In this document: piece by piece, positions 45,048 through 54,705 of the stretch | Numbering within the stretch: the stretch's first letter is position 1 | Layout: every line of letters begins with the position of its first letter | Assembly (NCBI GenBank): GCA_022844105.1 | Contig: JALHMJ010000001.1 | Span: forward strand, 583,560-647,559 | Direction of reading: 5' to 3' | Source: Hyphomicrobium sp. | GTDB taxonomy: Bacteria; Pseudomonadota; Alphaproteobacteria; Rhizobiales; Hyphomicrobiaceae | DNA: 64,000 nucleotides | The notes under the pieces: model-generated | The model's input: the letters and a program-made list of their open reading frames with translations, nothing else | Told to the model about the DNA's origin: nothing | The model's database searches: none | Translations under genes and position numbers: made by a program

Positions 45048-46172
45048 TTACTCAGCCGCGAGCGCCACCGGCTTTCCCTCGCCCAGCCGATCGAAGCCGA
45101 GCGATGCGGCAACCGCCTGATGCATGATGCGGCCGTCCTGAACGTTGAGGCCGGCGGCAAGGTGGGGATCGCGATCAAACGCAGCAATTCCCTTCTCGGC
45201 CAGCTTCATCACGAACGGCAGCGTGGCGTTGTTCAATGCCTGGGCCGACGTCGTCGGCACCGCGCCCGGCATGTTGGCGACACAGTAATGAATGATGCCG
45301 TCGACTTCGAAGGTCGGCTCGGCATGCGTCGTCGGGCGGGACATCTCAAAGCAGCCGCCCTGGTCGATCGACACGTCAACGAGAACCGCGCCCTTCTTCA
45401 TGGCCTTCAGCATGGCGCGCGTGACGAGCTTTGGCGCGCTGGCGCCGGCCACGAGTACGGCACCGACGACGACGTCAGCTGCGAGCACTTCGCTTTCGAC
45501 CGTTTCCATCGTCGAGGCCAAAGTGCGAACGCGACCCTGGAACAGTTCATCGAGCTGGCGCAGGCGGGGCAGCGAGCGGTCAAGGATGGTGACGTCGGCG
45601 CCGAGACCTGAGGCCATGCGGGCTGCATGCGTGCCAACGACGCCGCCACCGAGCACAACGACCTTGGCTGGCTTGACGCCGGGGACGCCGCCCATCAGAA
45701 CGCCGCGGCCACCCGTCGGGCGGCGCAGCGCGATGGCGGCGGCTTCGATCGACAGCCGACCGGCGACTTCGCTCATGGGGGCCAGCAGCGGCAGGCCGCC
45801 GTTGGCGTCGGTTACGGTCTCATAGGCGATAGCTGTGGCGCCGGACGCAAGGAGGCCCATGGCCTGCTCGGCATCGGGTGCCAGATGCAAGTAGGTGAAA
45901 AGGATGTGGTCCGGGCGCAGGCGCTCCCATTCCACCCGCTGCGGCTCCTTCACCTTTACGATCATCTCGCTCTGAGCGAAGACGGCGTCGGCGTCGGGGA
46001 GGATCTTGGCGCCAGCGTATTCATAGGCGGCGTCGTCAGCGAAAATGCCCGCACCGGCGCCCGACTGCACGAACACTTCGTGGCCCTTGGCCGTCAGCTC
46101 GCGCACGGAGCCCGGCACAAGGCCAACCCGGTATTCGTTAACCTTGATCTCGGTGGGAACGCCGATCCGCAT
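45048..46172 (-). CDS. ald: alanine dehydrogenase
   Basis: Ald reversibly deaminates L-alanine to pyruvate and ammonia with NAD. The 374-residue length is normal. The N-terminal catalytic region ([29 protein letters not shown] with the substrate Lys) and the NAD-binding Rossmann loop [28 protein letters not shown] are intact, as is [27 protein letters not shown] at 46172 with GGAGGACATC upstream. Divergent from an Lrp-family gene that probably controls it; a strong terminator follows. Confidence 0.97.
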   Translation of the reverse strand: MRIGVPTEIKVNEYRVGLVPGSVRELTAKGHEVFVQSGAGAGIFADDAAYEYAGAKILPDADAVFAQSEMIVKVKEPQRVEWERLRPDHILFTYLHLAPDAEQAMGLLASGATAIAYETVTDANGGLPLLAPMSEVAGRLSIEAAAIALRRPTGGRGVLMGGVPGVKPAKVVVLGGGVVGTHAARMASGLGADVTILDRSLPRLRQLDELFQGRVRTLASTMETVESEVLAADVVVGAVLVAGASAPKLVTRAMLKAMKKGAVLVDVSIDQGGCFEMSRPTTHAEPTFEVDGIIHYCVANMPGAVPTTSAQALNNATLPFVMKLAEKGIAAFDRDPHLAAGLNVQDGRIMHQAVAASLGFDRLGEGKPVALAAE

Positions 46173-46309
46173 GATGTCCTCCTGAAGAATTCGATGCGGA
46201 CAATGTGATCACATTTGCACGCTGAAGGTCAGCGTTGTGGATTGAAGTATGATCTATTTTCGGTGATTATCTGCGTTCGGTACAAATAGAATGCAGGAAA
46301 TATGCGTTG

Positions 46310-46789
46310 ATGGAACTCGATGCGCTGGATATGGCCATTCTTGCGGCTCTGTCTCAGAACGGCCGGTTGTCGCAAGTCGAGCTTGCCGAGCGTGTGCCGC
46401 TGTCGGCAACGGCGATTGCGCGCCGGATCCGAGCGCTGGAAGAGAAAGGCGTCATTGAAGGTTATCAGGCCCGCGTCAGCCGACCGGCCCTGGGTCTCAA
46501 CATGACGGTGCTGGTCCAGATCAGCCTCAAGAGCCAGAGCGAGGATCTGCTGGCCGCATTCGAAAAGGCCGTTACGGCCGCGCCCTCCGTCGTCTCGTGC
46601 CATCTCATGTCGGGGGAGGACGACTACGTGCTCACGGTTCTTGCCCGCGATCTGGCCGACTACGAACGCATTCATCGGCACGAACTCGCGCGGCTGCCCG
46701 GCGTCACGCGCTTGCGCTCGAGTTTCGCGCTGCGCGAGGTCAAGGCCCGGACACTGCCTGAGACGATCCTGACGCGGCCGCGCGGCTAG
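46310..46789 (+). CDS. Lrp/AsnC-family regulator
   Basis: About 159 residues. The ATG at 46310 is chosen over an in-frame TTG one codon earlier. An N-terminal winged helix (LDMAILAALSQNGRLSQVELAERVPLSATAIARRIRALEEKGVIEGY) and a C-terminal RAM domain (VLVQISLKSQSEDLLAAFEKAV, SGEDDYVLTVLARDLADYERI) are complete. It is divergent from ald across 137 bases; in many bacteria the Lrp next to ald activates it with alanine. Its last 4 bases overlap the convergent eutC stop. Confidence 0.93.
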   Translation: MELDALDMAILAALSQNGRLSQVELAERVPLSATAIARRIRALEEKGVIEGYQARVSRPALGLNMTVLVQISLKSQSEDLLAAFEKAVTAAPSVVSCHLMSGEDDYVLTVLARDLADYERIHRHELARLPGVTRLRSSFALREVKARTLPETILTRPRG

Positions 46790-47604
46790 GACTTGGGCCC
46801 GTCGAGCAGGAAGTTGCCGGCCGAAGCGCCATCAGATTTCGGCAGCGCTTCGGCGTCGTCCTTCAGGTTGACGCCGGAGAGTTTGCGACGCACGGCCTCG
46901 GTGGCGAGGTAGTGCAGCTTGTAGGCCGCCTGCGCATAGGTGAGGCCATCCGCCCGCACATTCGAAATGCAGTTACGGTCGGCGTCGGTGAGGCCGGGCT
47001 TCGGGTTGTAGGTCAGGTATATGCCTAAGCTGTCGGGGGATGACAGGCCCGGGCGTTCGCCAATCAGCATGACGACGAGCTTGGCGCCGACGATCGCGCC
47101 GATCTCGTCACCGAGCGCCACGCGCCCCTGGCCGGCGACAATGAGCGGCGCACGGCTCCAGCCGGACTTGTCGGACAGCGGCAGCATGGTTTCAAGGAAC
47201 GGGAGGATGTTCTTTTCGATCGCGTAGGCAGAAAGACCGTCGGCGACGACGTAGGTGACATCGAAGGGGCCTTTGACTTCGGCGGCCAATTTTGCCGCCG
47301 AAACCGGCGACAGGCGGCGACCAAGATCGGGGCGCTGCAAATAGGTCGGGCGGTCGGGCGCGGCGCTGTGCACCTCCACGACGGGGCCGAAGCGCGACAG
47401 GTCCTGGGCCAGCTTGGTCAGATCGAGGGCGTGATGCACGGCACTGCGCGCGCGGGCGTGCGCCAATTGGAACGCCAGATGCTCGGACGTCGGCAGGCTG
47501 ACGCCGGTGCGGCCAAGGGCAATGCGTGCCGGGGTGTGGCGGCGCAGATGCGTCCAAGGATTGGCGATGGTAACGCCTTTGTCGCTGTCGGCCATGACTG
47601 TCAC
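46786..47604 (-). CDS. eutC: ethanolamine ammonia-lyase small subunit
   Basis: EutC is the small subunit of adenosylcobalamin-dependent ethanolamine ammonia-lyase, which turns ethanolamine into acetaldehyde and ammonia. The 272-residue product has TPARIALGRTGVSLPTSEHLAFQLAHARARSAVH, DRPTYLQRPDLGRRL and VMLIGERPGLSSPDSLGIYLTYNP, all family blocks. Its ATG overlaps the eutB stop by 4 bases (ATGA), so translation is coupled. Its 3' end overlaps the Lrp gene. Confidence 0.96.
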   Translation of the reverse strand: MTVMADSDKGVTIANPWTHLRRHTPARIALGRTGVSLPTSEHLAFQLAHARARSAVHHALDLTKLAQDLSRFGPVVEVHSAAPDRPTYLQRPDLGRRLSPVSAAKLAAEVKGPFDVTYVVADGLSAYAIEKNILPFLETMLPLSDKSGWSRAPLIVAGQGRVALGDEIGAIVGAKLVVMLIGERPGLSSPDSLGIYLTYNPKPGLTDADRNCISNVRADGLTYAQAAYKLHYLATEAVRRKLSGVNLKDDAEALPKSDGASAGNFLLDGPKS

Positions 47605-48989
47605 TCCGCCGCGATGGCGCGGCGGAAAGCACGCGGCACATCTGTTGCGAGGCGAACTTGATCGCCTTCAGCGAAAATTTCCTGTGCCTTCAGCCACGCC
47701 TCGAATTCGGGTGCCGGCTTGAGGCCGAGCACGCGGCGAAGATAAAGCGCATCGTGGAACGAGGTCGTCTGGTAGTTCAGCATCACGTCATCGGACCCGG
47801 GAATGCCCATGATGAAACTGATGCCGGCGACGCCAAGCATGGTCAGCAGAACATCCATGTCGTTCTGATCGGCTTCAGCGTGGTTCGTATAACAGATGTC
47901 GCAACCCATCGGCAGCCCAAGCAGCTTGCCGCAGAAATGATCCTCCAGACCGGCGCGAACGATTTGACGGCCGTCGTAGAGATATTCGGGTCCGATGAAG
48001 CCGACGACGGTGTTGATCAGCAGCGGCTTGAATTTGCGCGCGACCGCATAGGCTCTCGTCTCGATCGTCTGCTGGTCGGCGCCGTGATGGGCGTTGGCGG
48101 ATAACGCACTGCCCTGCCCTGTTTCGAAATACATGACGTTGTCGCCGACGGTGCCGCGCTTCAGCGACAAGCCGGCCTCATAGCCCTCCTGCAGGATTTT
48201 CAGGTCGATGCCGAAGCTTCTGTTGGCCGCTTCGGTGCCTGCAATCGACTGAAAGACAAGGTCGACCGGCGCGCCGCGATTGATCGCCTCGATGGTCGTG
48301 GTCACGTGGGTCAGGATGCAGGACTGGGTCGGAATTTCGTAACGGTTGATGATGGCGTCGAGCATCTCGACGAGGGACATGACCTGGCCGATGCTGTCGG
48401 TCGCCGGATTGATGCCGATCACAGCGTCGCCATTGCCGTAGAGAAGTCCATCGACAATGCTGGCGGCAATGCCGGCTGTGTCGTCGGTCGGGTGGTTGGG
48501 TTGCAGACGCGTCGCCATGCGGCCTTCCAGACCGATCGTGTTGCGAAACTTCGACACGACGCGGCATTTCCTGGCGACGAGGACAAGGTCTTGAGCCCGC
48601 ATGATCTTGGAGACGGCGGCGACCATTTCAGGCGTCAGGCCGGGCGCGAGCTTCGTCAGCACTTCACTTGTCGTCTGGTCCGACAGCAGCCAGTCGCGAA
48701 AGCCGCCAACCGTCAGGTGCGACACCGCCTTGAATGCGACCTTGTCGTGCGTGTCGATAATCAGCCGGGTCACCTCGTCGCTCTCATAAGGGACGATCTG
48801 CTCGGCGAGGAAGACGGTCAGCGGGACGTCGGCGAGTGCGATCTGCGCGGCAGCCCGCTGCGCGTCGGTTTCGGCGGCGACGCCGGCGAGCTGATCACCC
48901 GAGCGTAGCGGCGAAGCCTTGGCCAGCAGATCTTTCAGATCGTCGAAAACGAACCGCTCGCCGCCAACGACGTGTGCGAATGAGCCCAT
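47601..48989 (-). CDS. eutB: ethanolamine ammonia-lyase large subunit
   Basis: EutB is the catalytic TIM-barrel subunit of ethanolamine ammonia-lyase. The ATG at 48989 (MGSFAHVVGGERFVFDDLKDLL) gives 462 residues, typical of the family; the open frame extends 18 codons further. Family blocks include DDTAGIAASIVDGLLYGNGDAVIGINPATDS, LTHVTTTIEAINRGAPVDLVFQSIAGTEAAN, TVVGFIGPEYLYDGRQIVRAGLEDHFCGKLLGLPMGCDICYTNHAEADQND and SFIMGIPGSDDVMLNYQTTSFHD. No eutA reactivase, transporter or shell protein is nearby, so this is the cytosolic, non-microcompartment form. BluB at 9.2 kb supplies part of its cofactor. Confidence 0.96.
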   Translation of the reverse strand: MGSFAHVVGGERFVFDDLKDLLAKASPLRSGDQLAGVAAETDAQRAAAQIALADVPLTVFLAEQIVPYESDEVTRLIIDTHDKVAFKAVSHLTVGGFRDWLLSDQTTSEVLTKLAPGLTPEMVAAVSKIMRAQDLVLVARKCRVVSKFRNTIGLEGRMATRLQPNHPTDDTAGIAASIVDGLLYGNGDAVIGINPATDSIGQVMSLVEMLDAIINRYEIPTQSCILTHVTTTIEAINRGAPVDLVFQSIAGTEAANRSFGIDLKILQEGYEAGLSLKRGTVGDNVMYFETGQGSALSANAHHGADQQTIETRAYAVARKFKPLLINTVVGFIGPEYLYDGRQIVRAGLEDHFCGKLLGLPMGCDICYTNHAEADQNDMDVLLTMLGVAGISFIMGIPGSDDVMLNYQTTSFHDALYLRRVLGLKPAPEFEAWLKAQEIFAEGDQVRLATDVPRAFRRAIAAE

Positions 48990-49158
48990 GTTCCGCCCTC
49001 CAGCCGGCAATCCAGATTTCGAGGCATCCAGAGGTACTATCACCGATGCCGGTCGCAGACATCAAGTCCCGTCAAATAGACCGGATGAGACGTGACGAAA
49101 GGGGCGCATCGCCCTAGTGTCCGGCGGCCCGCCCTTAGTCCCTGATGTGACGAGACCC

Positions 49159-51810
49159 ATGAAAACCGATACGCCTCGCCCCATTTGCCTTCAAGACTAT
49201 CGCCCATCGGCCTATCTCATCGACACGGTCGAACTCGATATCAGCTTGCATCCGACGGAAACGAAGGTCGCATCGCGATTGACGATCCGCGCCAATCCGA
49301 GCCAGCGCGGAAAGCCGGGGGCCTTCAAGCTTGACGGCGAAAACCTGAAGCTCGTTTCGATTGAGCTCAATGGGACGCCACTCGAGCGGGGCCGGTTCCG
49401 GCAGTCGGCCACACACCTGACGATTGCCAAAGTGCCCGACACGCCTTTTACGCTGGAGACGGTCGTCACCCTCAATCCCGAAGCCAACACCGCGTTGCAG
49501 GGGCTCTACCGCTCGCGCGGTGTTTATTGCACGCAATGCGAGGCGGAAGGCTTTCGCCGCATCACCTTCTTCCTCGACCGGCCCGACATCCTCTCCGTTT
49601 ACACGACGCGCATTGAAGCCGAGACCGCACTGGCACCCATCCTGCTCGGCAACGGCAATCCGGTCAAAACCGGAACAAGCGACCGCGGCAAACGCCATTT
49701 CGCCGTCTGGCACGATCCGCATCCCAAGCCCTGCTATCTGTTCGCGCTGGTCGGCGGCGACCTCGCAGTCGTCCGCTCATCGTTCAAGACACTGTCCGGG
49801 CGCGCGGTGGATCTTGGGATTTATGTCGAGCACGGAAAGGAGGCACGCGCTGAATGGGCGATGGATGCCTTGAAGCGCTCGATGGCGTGGGACGAACAAC
49901 GGTTCGGTCGCGAATACGATCTCGACGTGTTCAACATCGTTGCCGTATCGGACTTCAACATGGGCGCGATGGAAAACAAGGGCCTCAATATCTTCAACGA
50001 CCGCTTGATCCTCGCGTCACCCGAAACGGCAACGGACGCCATGTTCGAAGCGATCGAGAGCGTCGTCGCGCACGAGTACTTCCACAATTGGACCGGCAAC
50101 CGCATCACCTGCCGCGATTGGTTTCAGCTGTGCCTGAAAGAGGGACTAACGGTTTATCGCGACCAGGAGTTTTCATCCGACGAGCGCGACCGGACCGTGC
50201 AGCGCATCAACGACGTGCGGCAGTTGAAAGCGATGCAATTCCCCGAAGACGGCGGACCTCTGGCGCATCCCGTTCGGCCGGAGAGCTACATCGAGATCAA
50301 CAATTTCTATACAGCGACCGTGTACGAGAAGGGCGCCGAACTCGTGCGCATGATCGAAACCCTGCTCGGACCAGAGGGCTTTCGCGCCGGCATGGATCTT
50401 TATTTCGAGCGGCACGACGGTCAGGCTGCGACCATCGAAGACTTTCTCCGGTGCTTCGAAGAAGCTTCGGGCCGGAACCTGTCGCAGTTCCAACTGTGGT
50501 ATGCGCAATCGGGAACGCCAGAACTCGTCGCCTCGCTGACGTGGGACCGCGCCACCAAAACCGCGTCGCTAAAGGTCGCGCAGATGCAGCCGCCGACGCC
50601 GGGACAGCCAAAAAAACAACCGCTGCAAATTCCGCTGCGGCTTGCACTCCTGGGTGCCAACGGTCAACCCATCACCTTGAAACTCGACACGGGCGAGGAC
50701 ATCGACAACGGCGTTCTGGAAGTCACCAAGCGCAGCGAGACTTTTCACTTCGTCAATGTCTCGTCGCGCCCGGTGCCATCGCTGCTGCAAGGATTTTCCG
50801 CGCCGGTTCGGCTGACGGTCGACCTGTCGGATCGCGACCTGGAATTTCTCATCGCCAACGATGCCGATCTCTTCAATCGGTGGCAGTCGGCGAACGTCTA
50901 TGCCATGCGGACGCTGATCGCCAACGTTGGACTGCTGAAAGAGGGCAAGCGCGCGACGCGGGGCACGGCTTTCGCCAAAGCGCTTGGCCTTGCCATTGCC
51001 GACAAGACACTGAACCCGGCCTACCGGGCCGCGTTGCTGCGGCTGCCAAGCCAGGCCGACGTCGCTCGGGAGATCGGCCGCAACGTCGACCCGGATCTCA
51101 TCCACCGCGCGCATGTGCAATTGTCGAAGCTGGTTAGCACAACACTGGGCGAGGATCTGGAAGCCATCTACGCGTCATCGGTTGCGCGCGGGGCGTTCTC
51201 GCCCGATGCCAAGAGCGCCGGCAAGCGCGCGCTGCGCAACGCCGCGCTCAGCCTGCTGGCGGCGCGGCGTGATCCGCGCGATCTGAAACGGGTTTGGGAT
51301 CATTTCCGCAAGGCGGTTTCCATGACCGATCAGGCCCACGCCCTCGTCGTCATCTCAAGTCTCGATATCCCCGAGCGAACCGCCGCGTTCGATGCGTTCC
51401 ATGAAAAGTGGAAAGACGACCACCTTGTCATCGACACCTGGTTTGCGGCGGAGGCCCAATCGGCGCTAACGACCGCGCTCGATCGCGTGCAGGATCTCAC
51501 CTCGCATCCTCTGTTCAACTATGCGATGCCGAACAAGGTGCGGGCGCTGATCGGCAATTTCGCGCTTCAGAACCCGCTCCAGTTCAACCGCGCCGACGGC
51601 ACCGGCTACCAGTTCGTCGCCGGCGAAGTCTTGAAGATCGATGCGTTGAATCCGCAAATCGCCGCCCGCATGCTCGGCTGTTTCCGATCGTGGCGGTCGC
51701 TTGAACCGGGACGGCGTGCGCAGGCGCGCAAAGCGCTGCAAAAGGTGGCGAAATCGGAGACAATTTCCCGCGACGTCTTCGAGATCGTGACCAAAATGCT
51801 CGACGCGTGA
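49159..51810 (+). CDS. pepN: aminopeptidase N
   Basis: An M1-family zinc aminopeptidase of about 883 residues (start ATG at 49159, MKTDTPRPICLQDYRPS; a GTG at 49117 extends it). The substrate-anchoring GAMEN motif (FNMGAMENKGLN) and zinc site HEYFH (first His near residue 305) with the downstream Glu in LKEGLTVYRD are present. The DUF3458-type C-terminal domains follow. It trims N-terminal residues from peptides in the cytosol. Divergent from eutB. Confidence 0.96.
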   Translation: MKTDTPRPICLQDYRPSAYLIDTVELDISLHPTETKVASRLTIRANPSQRGKPGAFKLDGENLKLVSIELNGTPLERGRFRQSATHLTIAKVPDTPFTLETVVTLNPEANTALQGLYRSRGVYCTQCEAEGFRRITFFLDRPDILSVYTTRIEAETALAPILLGNGNPVKTGTSDRGKRHFAVWHDPHPKPCYLFALVGGDLAVVRSSFKTLSGRAVDLGIYVEHGKEARAEWAMDALKRSMAWDEQRFGREYDLDVFNIVAVSDFNMGAMENKGLNIFNDRLILASPETATDAMFEAIESVVAHEYFHNWTGNRITCRDWFQLCLKEGLTVYRDQEFSSDERDRTVQRINDVRQLKAMQFPEDGGPLAHPVRPESYIEINNFYTATVYEKGAELVRMIETLLGPEGFRAGMDLYFERHDGQAATIEDFLRCFEEASGRNLSQFQLWYAQSGTPELVASLTWDRATKTASLKVAQMQPPTPGQPKKQPLQIPLRLALLGANGQPITLKLDTGEDIDNGVLEVTKRSETFHFVNVSSRPVPSLLQGFSAPVRLTVDLSDRDLEFLIANDADLFNRWQSANVYAMRTLIANVGLLKEGKRATRGTAFAKALGLAIADKTLNPAYRAALLRLPSQADVAREIGRNVDPDLIHRAHVQLSKLVSTTLGEDLEAIYASSVARGAFSPDAKSAGKRALRNAALSLLAARRDPRDLKRVWDHFRKAVSMTDQAHALVVISSLDIPERTAAFDAFHEKWKDDHLVIDTWFAAEAQSALTTALDRVQDLTSHPLFNYAMPNKVRALIGNFALQNPLQFNRADGTGYQFVAGEVLKIDALNPQIAARMLGCFRSWRSLEPGRRAQARKALQKVAKSETISRDVFEIVTKMLDA

Positions 51811-51953
51811 ATATAGCGAATTCAAACTCTTGACCCGATTTAATCTCCCTCGACACGTGAGTCGCGAATCAGTGAATCTGACCTTGCGAATCGGTCTGAG
51901 TAGCGGCCGAGGCACTGGGCAGAATTGACGACAAATCGCACGAGGGGGTTGGG

Positions 51954-53009
51954 ATGGCGCGGATCGGGTCCGCCTGTCCACGGGAAGGGTCTGCGCGCAC
52001 GCAGGCGCTGCCGGTAGGGCTGGGCACACGGCTAAAATTCGCATTCACAGCGGACGAGCGAGGTGAGCGCCCGCTACAGGCCGCCGCCGTCTTGCATCTC
52101 TTGGCCATTGCTGCGGCCGTTCTTGGGCCGGCCAGTCCGCCCTTGCCGATCTTCCCGACGCTGACGGGCCTGGCACTCGTGGTTCTTGCTCTTGTACGGA
52201 TGCCGGTGGCTGCGGTTTCAGCTGCTCTTGGACCGGTCACGCCCGACCTAGTCGAACGTCGCGCCTTTGATCTGGAGCGGCAATCCCAGCGACTTGTCGA
52301 AATTGCCGATGCGGCAAGCCGTGCGCGGCGCGAAGCCGAAATGCGCGGCCACCTGTGGGCCGAACTGACGGCGCGCATGAGTCATGAGTTGAGAACGCCC
52401 CTCAACGCCGTCATCGGGTTTTCCGACCTTATGAGTGCGGAACTGTTCGGACCGCTTGGTCATGATCGTTACCGCGACTACACGCGCCATATTCGCGAAT
52501 GTAGCCGTTCGCTGCTGAAATGCACCGAAGACACGCTGGCTCTGACGTCGTCTCTGGCTAAGTCGGAACCGGGAGAAACGCTGCAGACATTGCGGCTTGA
52601 CGATCTTCTTCGGGAGGCGCTGGCATTTCATGCCGCCGGCATCGCAACGCGCGATTTGTGTGTTGTCCTCCCCGTGCGCAACGAGACCTGCGTTCTGGGC
52701 GAGGCTCGGCCGATGCGGCAGATTCTCATCAATCTCGTTGCTGAAGCCATCGAGCGCGGCCGGCGCGGCGCCTCGATCACAATCTCGGTCGTCGATGACG
52801 GCGACAGCCTCTTACTGTCAATCCTGGTTGAGAAAGTGGTGCCGCGCGCCGACGTTGGTCAGGCGCCTTTGACGATCTGCATCGCCCGCGTTCTGCTGGA
52901 GCAACAGGGCTCGGCGCTGATCGAGAGCGACGATCATGAGCGCTGGCAGGCGACGACGTGTTTGCAGCGACCGGCACAATCCGATTTCTTTACGGGGGTT
53001 GCGGCCTAG
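51954..53009 (+). CDS. histidine-kinase-like protein with degenerate ATPase domain
   Basis: A 351-residue product. Two membrane helices (about residues 41-58 and 66-83) precede a HisKA dimerisation domain with H144 in ARMSHELRTPLNAVIGFSDLM, of the type common in alphaproteobacterial kinases. The C-terminal HATPase-like part is eroded: the N-box reads NLVAEAIE, with Glu264 where the ATP/Mg-binding Asn should be, and no DxGxG or GxGxG box follows. So autophosphorylation is unlikely; it may act as a phosphatase, phosphotransfer protein or binding partner of another kinase. No response regulator is adjacent. Confidence 0.85.
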   Translation: MARIGSACPREGSARTQALPVGLGTRLKFAFTADERGERPLQAAAVLHLLAIAAAVLGPASPPLPIFPTLTGLALVVLALVRMPVAAVSAALGPVTPDLVERRAFDLERQSQRLVEIADAASRARREAEMRGHLWAELTARMSHELRTPLNAVIGFSDLMSAELFGPLGHDRYRDYTRHIRECSRSLLKCTEDTLALTSSLAKSEPGETLQTLRLDDLLREALAFHAAGIATRDLCVVLPVRNETCVLGEARPMRQILINLVAEAIERGRRGASITISVVDDGDSLLLSILVEKVVPRADVGQAPLTICIARVLLEQQGSALIESDDHERWQATTCLQRPAQSDFFTGVAA

Positions 53010-53015
53010 ACCCCG

Positions 53016-53573
53016 CTATTGCGGCGGTTCGGGCGGATCGGGTGCGTCGTCGTTCAACAGTGCGTCCTTGTCCGCCTTGCCTTTGCGGCCGCGGTCCCGG
53101 TCAAGCCGCCGGTTCCAGGCCGCCGCCAGCTTCTGGCGCTCCTCGGCTGTCAGTTCGCCGATGGATTTCATCAGGGCGGAAGTGCCGGAGTCACGCACGC
53201 GATTGTCGGCGGCGGCAACGGCGGCGAGCGCGGCCTGCATGGCTTCGGGGGTGTAATCGGGAGAGGCAAGCACTGCGCTAGCCTTACTGCGCGCATCGCG
53301 CACTTCGGCGCGCAGCGCTTTGAGGTCCTGGCGCGCCTCTTTCAAATGGCGGCGGACGGCGTCGCGTCGTTCGGGCGGCAATTCGCGCGAGAACCGCATC
53401 AATCCAAACGCCGTCTGTGACGGTCCCCAATGGCCAGGTCCGGGAGGACCTTTCAGCCACAACGCGCCGAGACCGCCTATAAAGAGGAGATTGAGAGCCA
53501 GCGAGGCAACGAGCAGCCATCGCCATCCGCGCGCGGAGGCAGGGGGAGTTGCCGGCGTGGTGGTATCGCTCAA
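53016..53573 (-). CDS. CpxP/Metal_resist-like periplasmic protein, membrane-anchored
   Basis: A 185-residue product with one N-terminal helix (WRWLLVASLALNLLFIGGLGALWL) and an all-helical extracytoplasmic domain with RFSRELPPERRDAVRRHLKEARQDLKALRAEVRDARSKA, resembling the heavy-metal-sensor/CpxP-like (Metal_resist) family. The tail is acidic and Pro-rich. The start is a TTG at 53573 that overlaps the stop of the anti-sigma-like gene (TTGA), indicating coupled translation. Last gene of the ECF sigma cluster; it may sense envelope stress for the module. Confidence 0.85.
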   Translation of the reverse strand: MSDTTTPATPPASARGWRWLLVASLALNLLFIGGLGALWLKGPPGPGHWGPSQTAFGLMRFSRELPPERRDAVRRHLKEARQDLKALRAEVRDARSKASAVLASPDYTPEAMQAALAAVAAADNRVRDSGTSALMKSIGELTAEERQKLAAAWNRRLDRDRGRKGKADKDALLNDDAPDPPEPPQ

Positions 53574-54088
53574 AGCAGATCCTCCTCAGAGGTCTCGTCC
53601 GCTGCGGTTCCAAGAGCGATGGCACTGACGTCATCGGCGTCGCTCATGGCAACCGTCGTCAACGGCGACAGGTCGAGGCCCGTGTCTTCCAGGACGCCCT
53701 TCGAAACGGTGAAAAAGCCAATCAGCAGCGCGGCCGCCATCACGCTTAACTCACGCCAGAATGAGCGGGCGGGAAGCGGGGCCGCCGCTTTGTGGGCTCG
53801 CGGCTTGAACGTGACGACGGTGGCGGCCTGCGGCTCCTCGACCTCCAGTCGCGCGAACAGACGCTCCGTGGCGGCGGACATCGCGGCTGCGGGCGGAACG
53901 GCCGGCAACGTGGAAAGAAGCGTATCGAAGGAGCGTTCCTCGGCGATGCGGGCCTGCGCTTGCGGGCTGGTCGCGACAAACCCGTCGAGGCGGGCCCGGT
54001 CTGCCGGCGGCCAGCGCGAAACATCGGCGCCGTAGGCTGCCAGGACGGCTTCCAACCGCTGCATGTGATCTGACGTGGTCATCGCCAT
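53570..54088 (-). CDS. anti-sigma-factor-like membrane protein
   Basis: A 172-residue product. A cytosolic N-terminal part (RLEAVLAAYGADVSRWPPADRARLDGFVATSPQAQ) resembles proteins found beside ECF sigma genes in Alphaproteobacteria. One membrane helix at about residues 115-133 (LSVMAAALLIGFFTVSKG) leads to a short acidic extracytoplasmic tail ending in SEEDLL. No zinc-binding HxxxCxxC motif is present. The position directly after the sigma gene (32-base gap) suggests it holds the sigma factor inactive. Inferred by context, not by a clear family match. Confidence 0.75.
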   Translation of the reverse strand: MAMTTSDHMQRLEAVLAAYGADVSRWPPADRARLDGFVATSPQAQARIAEERSFDTLLSTLPAVPPAAAMSAATERLFARLEVEEPQAATVVTFKPRAHKAAAPLPARSFWRELSVMAAALLIGFFTVSKGVLEDTGLDLSPLTTVAMSDADDVSAIALGTAADETSEEDLL

Positions 54089-54120
54089 TGTCCTTGTCTT
54101 CTCGTCGCCAACCGCAACAC

Positions 54121-54705
54121 TTAAAACTCGGCCTCAGGGTCGTCACGAAGGGCCTGCCATTCGGGTGCCAGGGCCACCTTCAAGGTCCGTCGGGCCCGTG
54201 CAAGCAGCGACTCGATCGCTTCCGCCGAAACGCCCATCATACCGCCGACTTCCTGCATGCTGAGGCCTTCGTAGTGAAACATCGTCAAGGCGAGCCGCTG
54301 ACGATCTGGAAGCCCGCGCAGCGCTGCTTCGACCCGAGTGGACAGTTCACGCTGTTCCAGACTGCGCAACTGACCCGCAGGCTGGGGTTGTTCGGGCGGC
54401 TCGTCCGTGACATCGAACCGGCCGCGGACGCGCAATCTGTCGATCGCCAAGTTTGACACAACGCGTTTCAGCCACGGCGCAATGCCGGCCGGCCCGACAT
54501 CGAGCGCTGCCCCCTGGCGCCACAAACGCAGCAACGCCTCCTGCGCGACATCCTCCGCCTCGGCCTCATCACGCAACAGGCGGCGTGCAAGCAGGATCAG
54601 AGATGGCATGTGTCGTTCGACCAGCACGCGAAACGCCGCCTGATCACGGCCGGCGACGCGCACCAGGAGGGCTTCGTCCTCCCGATCCGCGCCCCGTCGT
54701 ACCAT
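54121..54705 (-). CDS. ECF-type RNA polymerase sigma factor
   Basis: About 194 residues if the ATG at 54705 is used. Region 2 (DEALLVRVAGRDQAAFRVLVERHM, then AEDVAQEALLRLWRQ) and region 4 (LRGLPDRQRLALTMFHYEGLSMQEVGGMMGVSAEAIESLLARARRTLK) are complete, with no region 3, as in ECF sigma factors. The frame stays open upstream into the EF-hand gene; a GTG at 54744 is another start. A hairpin GCCGGGC-AATAA-GCCCGGC lies directly before the 54705 ATG. Followed by the anti-sigma-like and CpxP-like genes. Confidence 0.92.
   Translation of the reverse strand: MVRRGADREDEALLVRVAGRDQAAFRVLVERHMPSLILLARRLLRDEAEAEDVAQEALLRLWRQGAALDVGPAGIAPWLKRVVSNLAIDRLRVRGRFDVTDEPPEQPQPAGQLRSLEQRELSTRVEAALRGLPDRQRLALTMFHYEGLSMQEVGGMMGVSAEAIESLLARARRTLKVALAPEWQALRDDPEAEF

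Noticed and set aside
46172-49043. Ethanolamine-utilisation microcompartment
   Set aside because: Only eutB and eutC are present; no shell, eutA, eutH or aldehyde dehydrogenase genes adjoin them.
49854-51137. 427-codon frame within pepN on the same strand
   Set aside because: It is the shifted frame of pepN, Arg/Gln-rich and without a ribosome binding site.
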